Source of the DNA: Planctomycetaceae bacterium
Lineage (GTDB): Bacteria; Planctomycetota; Planctomycetia; Planctomycetales; Planctomycetaceae
Length of the DNA stretch: 64,000 nucleotides
Assembly (NCBI GenBank): GCA_020638955.1
Contig: JACKHO010000004.1
Span: forward strand, 372,001-436,000
Reading direction: 5' to 3'
In this document: piece after piece, positions 58,543 through 64,000 of the stretch
How the letters are laid out: every line of letters starts with the position of its first letter
How positions within the stretch are numbered: position 1 is the first letter of the stretch
Notes under the pieces: generated by a model
The model's input: only the letters and a program-made list of their open reading frames with translations
Database searches by the model: none
Told to the model about the DNA's origin: nothing
Made by a program: the position numbers and the translations under genes

Positions 58543-59424
58543 CTATTCGCAAACAGTTTTACACAAATGGGTTATGTGCTCGGGGGTGGTGCCGCAACAG
58601 CCCCCTAGAATCTTTATTTCAGATGTTTTCCAGCTCTTGGCGTGTACGGCGTAAACTGCCGGATTGGCGGCCTCAGTTTTGACCCAAGACCCGTTCGCCA
58701 AGAGCCTTCCGGTATTTGCATATGCCCCGCGGGCAATGTGAGAGGGAATCGTCACCTGAGCAAAGGCTGGTAGGATGTCCTGTGCAGGAATGCAGTTGAG
58801 AAGCAATCCGTCAATTCCCAATGGGATGACGGCGTCGATGGCTTCTTGGAGTGGCTCGCCGGAGAGGAGTTTGGCCCCGTCAGCAAGGTCAGCCAAGGTG
58901 AAGCTGACGAGGACTGGCAGCCCCGTTTTTACCGAAGCCCGCGTGGCGATAACTGCTTCCCTCACGGTAATTTGAGTCTCGACGAGGAGGCAGTCAGCGC
59001 CAGCCGATGCAAGATGTTCTGCATGGGCTGCGTGTTCGTCTTCAAGTTCGCCAATTGACGGTGTGAGTTGCGGCGAGTAGCAATCCTCCAGCGGGGCAAT
59101 GGAGCCCGCCACAAAGGTCTCGCCTGTTCCAGCCGTGCGAGCGATTTCGACGGCACGGTGGTTCAATTCTTTCGCCCGATGTGAAAGCCTCGCCTCACGC
59201 AAATTGCGAGCATGAGTTCGAAAAGTGTTTGCTGTAATGAGTTGCGCCCCCGCATCGACGTAGTCCTGGTGGATTTGCTCAAGCACTTCTGAGGCATGGA
59301 GAATCACCGAGGCCGACCACAGTGGCGGCGTCAGTTCGAGGCCACGCCGAGCGAGTTCTGTTCCCGTTGCCCCGTCCATGATCAGGGGCACATCGGATTT
59401 CAATCGCGTGCGGAAATCGGACAT
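58543..59424 (-). CDS. Homocysteine S-methyltransferase family protein
   Basis: A 293-residue zinc-dependent methyltransferase-type barrel. Blocks are MDGATGTELARRGLEL, VDAGAQLITANTFRTHARNL, the conserved Cys in LLLNCIPAQ, and the C-terminal GGCCGTTPEHI with the two adjacent zinc Cys. All three ligands are present. The family moves methyl groups from S-methylmethionine, betaine or methylfolate to homocysteine. The lack of a cobalamin domain excludes full MetH, and the donor cannot be decided. Divergent from the DUF6580-like gene. Confidence 0.88.
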   Translation of the reverse strand: MSDFRTRLKSDVPLIMDGATGTELARRGLELTPPLWSASVILHASEVLEQIHQDYVDAGAQLITANTFRTHARNLREARLSHRAKELNHRAVEIARTAGTGETFVAGSIAPLEDCYSPQLTPSIGELEDEHAAHAEHLASAGADCLLVETQITVREAVIATRASVKTGLPVLVSFTLADLADGAKLLSGEPLQEAIDAVIPLGIDGLLLNCIPAQDILPAFAQVTIPSHIARGAYANTGRLLANGSWVKTEAANPAVYAVHAKSWKTSEIKILGGCCGTTPEHITHLCKTVCE

Positions 59425-59611
59425 CTCGTGTGGTGGGATAGGGGGAGGCCAGCACCGTATGACTCTTGGCAGTCCGAAACGACCGGCTCCCCGAGGGGGC
59501 CGACCAAACTGCCGATTGCATTGTCTGACAGGAGAGTATCCGTTAAAAGGGCACCACGATTTTGACTTTCCAGAAAATGAATTTCTGACTTACGACCCAA
59601 CAGGAATGGCC

Positions 59612-60229
59612 ATGTTTCGGTTCCGTCCCGCTGCATACGTAGCCCTGCTCCTTTACCCCGCGATTTTTCGTGCTCTGCCGTTCATTCTCGGTCGATTTGG
59701 CCTCGATATTTCCGTCGTGGATGGGGCATTCCTCTGGGGGCTGACGCCTGTTTTTGCTCTGGGGATGTTCAGCACCGCACATGCAAAACGAACCTGGGAA
59801 GGTTTCCTGCTCCCGCTTGCCGGATGGCTACTGGGTGACCTCATTATTCGCTGGGCAACCAACGAGTGGGGGTTCTTCTATCCTGGCTGGTATTACAACT
59901 ACCTTGGCTTCGTCGCCTTGTGTGCCAGCGGTCTTCTGCTCCGCAAGAAGTACAGCATGCCTCAGGTTCTGGGCGTTGCTTCGCTTGGTAGCGTGGTGTT
60001 CTTCCTGGTGTCGAATTTCGGCTCATGGATTTGCTGGGACACTTACCCACACACCGCCGCTGGTCTCGTTGCCTGCTACGCGGCAGGATTGCCATTCATC
60101 AAGTATCAGTTCGTGAGCACGCTCATTTTCTCAGCGCTCTGCTTCAGCCCTGTCGGACGCGCTCACCTCGTCTACGAGAACGCAGTGGGCACAGGCGTCG
60201 ACAACGAGTGGGCTCCGGCCAAGGCGTAG
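59612..60229 (+). CDS. DUF6580-like integral membrane protein
   Basis: About 205 residues with roughly six membrane segments. VDGAFLWGLTPVFALGMFST and GWLLGDLIIRWATNEWGFF resemble the DUF6580 family of putative transport proteins (ALxPFxALALFxG, PLxxxxLSDxxLG). The frame is open far upstream, but AGGA six bases before the ATG at 59612 supports that start. Substrate is unknown. It does not appear to share an operon with any neighbour. Confidence 0.65.
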   Translation: MFRFRPAAYVALLLYPAIFRALPFILGRFGLDISVVDGAFLWGLTPVFALGMFSTAHAKRTWEGFLLPLAGWLLGDLIIRWATNEWGFFYPGWYYNYLGFVALCASGLLLRKKYSMPQVLGVASLGSVVFFLVSNFGSWICWDTYPHTAAGLVACYAAGLPFIKYQFVSTLIFSALCFSPVGRAHLVYENAVGTGVDNEWAPAKA

Positions 60230-60701
60230 TGCTTCGTTTGATAGGGCATCAGTCTTCCCGGCGTAACGACGTTCGTTCGACAATGTGGCACCAATCGGAA
60301 ATCGCTTCATTTTGGGGGCGATTTGGTGAATCGGCTTGGTTTCGCCGAGTGTGCGGTTGACGCTCAAGTCGTCTGTGCGGGTAATCGGCAGGTGTGCTCC
60401 GCGTGTCACAACTGTCGCCAATTCCATTTTGCGTGCCGCTTTTCACGCAAGTTTGATGGGCCAGTCAAACTTCTTTCCCTGGATTGGTGCAAGAATCTTA
60501 ACGGATTTCTCCGTTGACACTTGCTGCGACATTCGCCGGGATTTCCCTCAGGCTTGCGTAATCTATCGCAACTTCTGTCCCAGCCATCTGGCACGGCTTG
60601 TGCGTTTCTCTTCGTCGCAACACCAGTAGTGCGACACGCTGCTGGTTGTGCACGCGCTCCTGTTTGCCCCTGTGATCCTGCCTCAATTGATGGAGTCCCC
60701 A
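60230..60701. other. 472-bp intergenic region upstream of the giant FG-GAP protein
   Basis: Short open frames here were rejected as chance. The region presumably holds the promoter of the giant protein gene. No clear promoter boxes, hairpins or repeats were recognised. Confidence 0.35.
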
Positions 60702-63700
60702 ATGGTTGCCCAGTCGTTTTTGAAACGCGTCCACAGTTTGCTTGCACCGCTTTATGGGTACGCCAAGCGGCGTCGGCGTACCGTCTTGGGAATCGAGCCC
60801 CTCGAAGACCGAACGCTGTTGGCGGTATCGCTCGAAATTGCCATTGAGGGGCCGTCACCTGTTTCTGGATTTGCTACGTCGGTCGCGACAACCGAGCAGT
60901 ATTTCATTGTTGGCTCTCCCTCGTCAGGTACCGCGAACTCGGGACAAGCTTTTGTTTACGAAGTTGGTACCGGAGCGCTGGTGCATACGTTGAACAACCC
61001 AGCGGGAGGAGCCGGGGATCAGTTTGGCTATTCCGTGGCTGTTTCCGGGAACAACATCCTGGTTGGTGCACCGTTTTACGATTCCGGCACGAAGAGTCAG
61101 GACCAGGATGTCGGACGCATTTATCTGTTCGACCTGACAACCGGCGGCCTCCTGCAAACTCTTGATAATCCCGATCCAGAACCAGACGATCAGTTTGGTG
61201 CATCTGTTGATATCTCTGGAACCCTGATCGTTGGCGGTGCAGCCCATCATAGCACCCCACAAAATGACGCAGGTGCTGTGCATGTGTTCGACACCTCCGG
61301 CACATTTCTCCGGACAATTAACAACCCGGAACCGCACCCCAACGACCACTTCGGAACTGACGTGTCCATTGATGGAAATCTCATTGCCGTTGGAGAAGTC
61401 TTCGATAATACCGGTGCGGAAGATGCAGGCTCCGTCTACATCCTTGATGCCACGAATGGCAACTTGCTGTACGAATTGCGGAACCCATTCCCCACGACCA
61501 ACGACTACTTCGGACATGCCGTTACGATTTCCGGAAACTTGGTCGTGGCGGCGGTGGAAGGGGACGAAGTTGGAGCGGCAAACAATGCGGGCTCGGTGTA
61601 CGTGTTTGACCTGGGGTCGATGACCCCCACGACTTACGCCTTACATATTCAAAACCCCAATCCGACAACCGGAGACCATTTCGGCCATTCACTGGAAATC
61701 GACGGCAACAATCTCGTCATTGGGGCAAACTTGTCTAATATCGGCGGGGACGATACAGGCGTGGCCTACGTCTACGACATCGGCGTCTTGAATCCAACAC
61801 CGACGGTGCCCGTTTGCACCATTGAAAACCCCGATCATAATCCCGGCGATCAATTCGGAGAAAGCGTCGCGATTACAGGCATGGCAGTCATCGTCGGTGC
61901 TAACCTGCACGACAACCTGACTCTGGGAACACTCGGTGATGACCTCGGTGCCGTGTATGCCTATCGTCTCGATCCTGCCGAAGCGCTGTTGAAGTTGGAA
62001 CCGCGACACCGCCACTTGCTGGAAACGACCATTATGAATGGAACGTTAAAGGTGAGCGACATTGTTGTGTCTTCCCTTGTGCCCGACGGATATACGCTCG
62101 GACTGGCAGGTCCGGATGCAGGAATCTTTGACATCGTTGGTACTGAACTCATTCTCAAGGCGGGGACGGTTTTCGACTTCGAGACCAAGACGACTTACAC
62201 AGTTGATGTCACTCTCGATTCGCCGCTCATTCCAAGTATGCCCGGCGAACCCGACGCGACGGATACGTTCACATTGCACCTCATCGATGTACTGGAGCGT
62301 CCGGAAGTACAGGTCGCGGTCAATGGGACCGAGGTTTACGACAACGGAACTGTCAACTTTGGTGAAGCGGCCGTGTTTGATGCCCCACCGACCCGCACCT
62401 TCGTGGTGCGAAACGACGGCATTGCCGACCTCATTCTGCAACCACTGAGCATTCCGGGCGGATTTACCTTGTTAAGTCCAAACTTCACGCCGGGGCAAAT
62501 CGTAGCGCCGGGAGCACAGACATCGTTCACGCTGCAAATGAACACCGATACCCTCGGCCTCAAAGCTGGAGTGTTGACGTTTGCCAATAACGACCCCGAC
62601 GCCGCTGAGGCGAACTACAATATTAAGCTGACAGGTGGCGTCATTAGCGTCTCTGCCGGCTTCCCCATTATCGACAACGGTGATGTCGGTTTCTTTGCAA
62701 CCAATGACTGGATTTCTGTAACAGGGTACGGTTACGAATCCGACGCCTTAGTTGCGAAGAGCACCGACGGTACTCGTCGTGCCGTGTGGGGATTTGGTGG
62801 ACTCGCCGCCGGAAGTTATCAGGTCTCGGGCACCTGGTTGAACGGGTCGGATCGTTCAACCGCTGTTCCCGTCATCATTCGCGACGGCATTGGTGGCCCC
62901 ATTGTTGGTCAAGTCCTGTTGGATCAGAAGCTCAAACCTGTCGGTACCACATACGGCAATCGCCCGTTCCAGGTGCTCGATACGGTTCCGATTTCCAGCG
63001 GTACGCTCATCATTGAAATGTCGAATCAGGGGACGGATAAGCTCATTGTCGCTGACGCCATGCGTATCGACAATGTGACACCGCCAGCCGACACGCCAGA
63101 CATTTCTGTGCGTGAAGGGGGAGTATCAATTGCTGACGGTGGCACGCACACCCTACCGGCGGTAAGTGTTGGCAGCGTTCTGCAAAAGACATTTGTTGTA
63201 CGGAACGACGGTACGGCGGACATTATCCTGCAGCCGCTCGTCGTCTCGGGTGCAGCCTACTCACTGATTTCGCCAAACTTCAGTGTCAATCAAGTTTTGG
63301 CTCCCGGAGCCGAGGTGACGTTCACAATTGAAGTCGACACAAGTTCTCCAGGTACCTATCTGGGTAACATTGCAATCGATTCGAACGATCCGGACGAATC
63401 GCCATTTGACATTCTATTGTCTGCATCCGTTCGCGATCCTGGCGCACCAGTTGTCATTGTCGACGACGGTGATGCTGAAGTGACTCTGGTTGGAGTTTGG
63501 ACCGGCGTTGTGCACTATGGCTATGACCTGGACGCTGCAGCCATCGGGAAAAACCTTGCTGGTACTGCAACCTGGACAATTGGTGGACTGACACCTGGCG
63601 ACTTCGATGTCTCGACAACCTGGTTGAATGGTAGTGACCGCGCCACAAACGCGACCTATGTCATTCGTGACGGTGTTGGCGGTGCAATTCTGGCCACGGT

Positions 63701-64000
63701 TCCAGTTAACCAGAAGGTTGCACCCTCTGGTCCAATCATTGAAGGTGGACGGCCATTCGAAGGCTTGGGAGTTGTCACCATCACGGGATCAACTCTGGTC
63801 GTTGAATTGTCGAATGCTGGGGCAGACGGAGCAATTATTGTGGACGCCGTTCGTGTCGAACGTGTCACTCCACCGGTGAATGAGCCGGAGGTGGCCGTTC
63901 TGGATGGTGCCCTGACCGTTCTGGACGGTGCCACGGTAAGTCTTGGCTCGGCCGCTCAAGGTGGGCCGGCACTCGCCAAAACGTTCACCGTGCGTAACAC
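60702..64000 (+). CDS. Giant extracellular protein: FG-GAP-like propeller, cadherin-like and golvesin-like modules (3' end outside window)
   Basis: The open frame runs from the ATG at 60702 (GGAG six bases upstream) to the window end: at least 1099 residues. The N-terminus is a basic lead followed by IEPLEDRTLLA, the planctomycete motif at the head of huge exported proteins. Residues 55-415 hold seven FG-GAP-like repeats (GDQFGYSVAVSGNNILVGAP and variants), enough for a seven-blade propeller. A cadherin-like domain lies at about 430-533. Then two modules alternate: choice-of-anchor D (534-650, 799-915, a third from 1062) and golvesin C-terminal-like (654-795, 917-1058; both with TWLNGSDR and VIRDGxGG). 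Function is probably adhesion or matrix binding. Confidence 0.85.
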   Translation, partial: MVAQSFLKRVHSLLAPLYGYAKRRRRTVLGIEPLEDRTLLAVSLEIAIEGPSPVSGFATSVATTEQYFIVGSPSSGTANSGQAFVYEVGTGALVHTLNNPAGGAGDQFGYSVAVSGNNILVGAPFYDSGTKSQDQDVGRIYLFDLTTGGLLQTLDNPDPEPDDQFGASVDISGTLIVGGAAHHSTPQNDAGAVHVFDTSGTFLRTINNPEPHPNDHFGTDVSIDGNLIAVGEVFDNTGAEDAGSVYILDATNGNLLYELRNPFPTTNDYFGHAVTISGNLVVAAVEGDEVGAANNAGSVYVFDLGSMTPTTYALHIQNPNPTTGDHFGHSLEIDGNNLVIGANLSNIGGDDTGVAYVYDIGVLNPTPTVPVCTIENPDHNPGDQFGESVAITGMAVIVGANLHDNLTLGTLGDDLGAVYAYRLDPAEALLKLEPRHRHLLETTIMNGTLKVSDIVVSSLVPDGYTLGLAGPDAGIFDIVGTELILKAGTVFDFETKTTYTVDVTLDSPLIPSMPGEPDATDTFTLHLIDVLERPEVQVAVNGTEVYDNGTVNFGEAAVFDAPPTRTFVVRNDGIADLILQPLSIPGGFTLLSPNFTPGQIVAPGAQTSFTLQMNTDTLGLKAGVLTFANNDPDAAEANYNIKLTGGVISVSAGFPIIDNGDVGFFATNDWISVTGYGYESDALVAKSTDGTRRAVWGFGGLAAGSYQVSGTWLNGSDRSTAVPVIIRDGIGGPIVGQVLLDQKLKPVGTTYGNRPFQVLDTVPISSGTLIIEMSNQGTDKLIVADAMRIDNVTPPADTPDISVREGGVSIADGGTHTLPAVSVGSVLQKTFVVRNDGTADIILQPLVVSGAAYSLISPNFSVNQVLAPGAEVTFTIEVDTSSPGTYLGNIAIDSNDPDESPFDILLSASVRDPGAPVVIVDDGDAEVTLVGVWTGVVHYGYDLDAAAIGKNLAGTATWTIGGLTPGDFDVSTTWLNGSDRATNATYVIRDGVGGAILATVPVNQKVAPSGPIIEGGRPFEGLGVVTITGSTLVVELSNAGADGAIIVDAVRVERVTPPVNEPEVAVLDGALTVLDGATVSLGSAAQGGPALAKTFTVRN

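Overview
This window looks like the chromosome of a planctomycete (Planctomycetota) with moderate G+C. The evidence is a PVC-type CxxCH cytochrome with a propeller and HEAT repeats, a giant extracellular protein with the N-terminal 'PLEDRTLLA' sorting-like motif, ExbB/ExbD genes next to a PQQ-propeller membrane protein, a zinc-ribbon/ExbD fusion, DUF6655-like and DUF6580-like proteins, and a membrane pyrophosphatase. No rRNA, tRNA or CRISPR array was recognised.

Layout. 1-5.2 kb: the end of a DUF2339 membrane protein overlapping a DUF3999 protein, a 140-bp inverted-repeat element, the overlapping pair nadD-thiL, a lone LolD-type ABC ATPase and a small membrane protein. 5.4-9.9 kb: class III fructose-1,6-bisphosphatase, then an SGNH/GDSL hydrolase gene split by a complete IS4-family insertion sequence (14-bp perfect inverted repeats, 10-bp target duplication; removing it restores the reading frame). 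10-19.8 kb: DUF4262 protein, rsfS, a large membrane pyrophosphatase, panC, a second copy of the inverted-repeat element, an IS110-family element with a strongly structured leader (candidate bridge RNA), pgpA, an RpoD-type sigma factor, and rpsA with its terminator. 20-29.5 kb: a PsiD-like pyruvoyl decarboxylase, an Endo H-like GH18 protein, several secreted proteins of unknown function, and an aminotransferase.

29.7-36.3 kb: a STAND NTPase (TIR/DUF4062-like head, NB-ARC-like motor, TPR tail) between direct repeats, which is a plausible immune-type sensor, followed by a 1114-residue PVC cytochrome. 36.5-51 kb: a CPA2 antiporter, then a run of eight same-strand genes: one-TM protein, ExbB, ExbD, zinc-ribbon-ExbD, PQQ propeller, peptide-binding-protein-like protein, secreted protein and alpha/beta hydrolase. 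This run is the best candidate for an uncharacterised envelope system driven by the proton-motive force.

51-64 kb: an M20 dipeptidase, serS with a terminator, a giant protein with an intimin-like barrel and beta-helix, a homocysteine methyltransferase-type protein, a DUF6580-like membrane protein, and a giant extracellular protein (seven FG-GAP-like repeats, a cadherin-like domain, then alternating choice-of-anchor and golvesin-like modules) that runs off the window.

Functions were assigned by reading the sequence and recalling families. No search was run, so family names for poorly characterised proteins are provisional.
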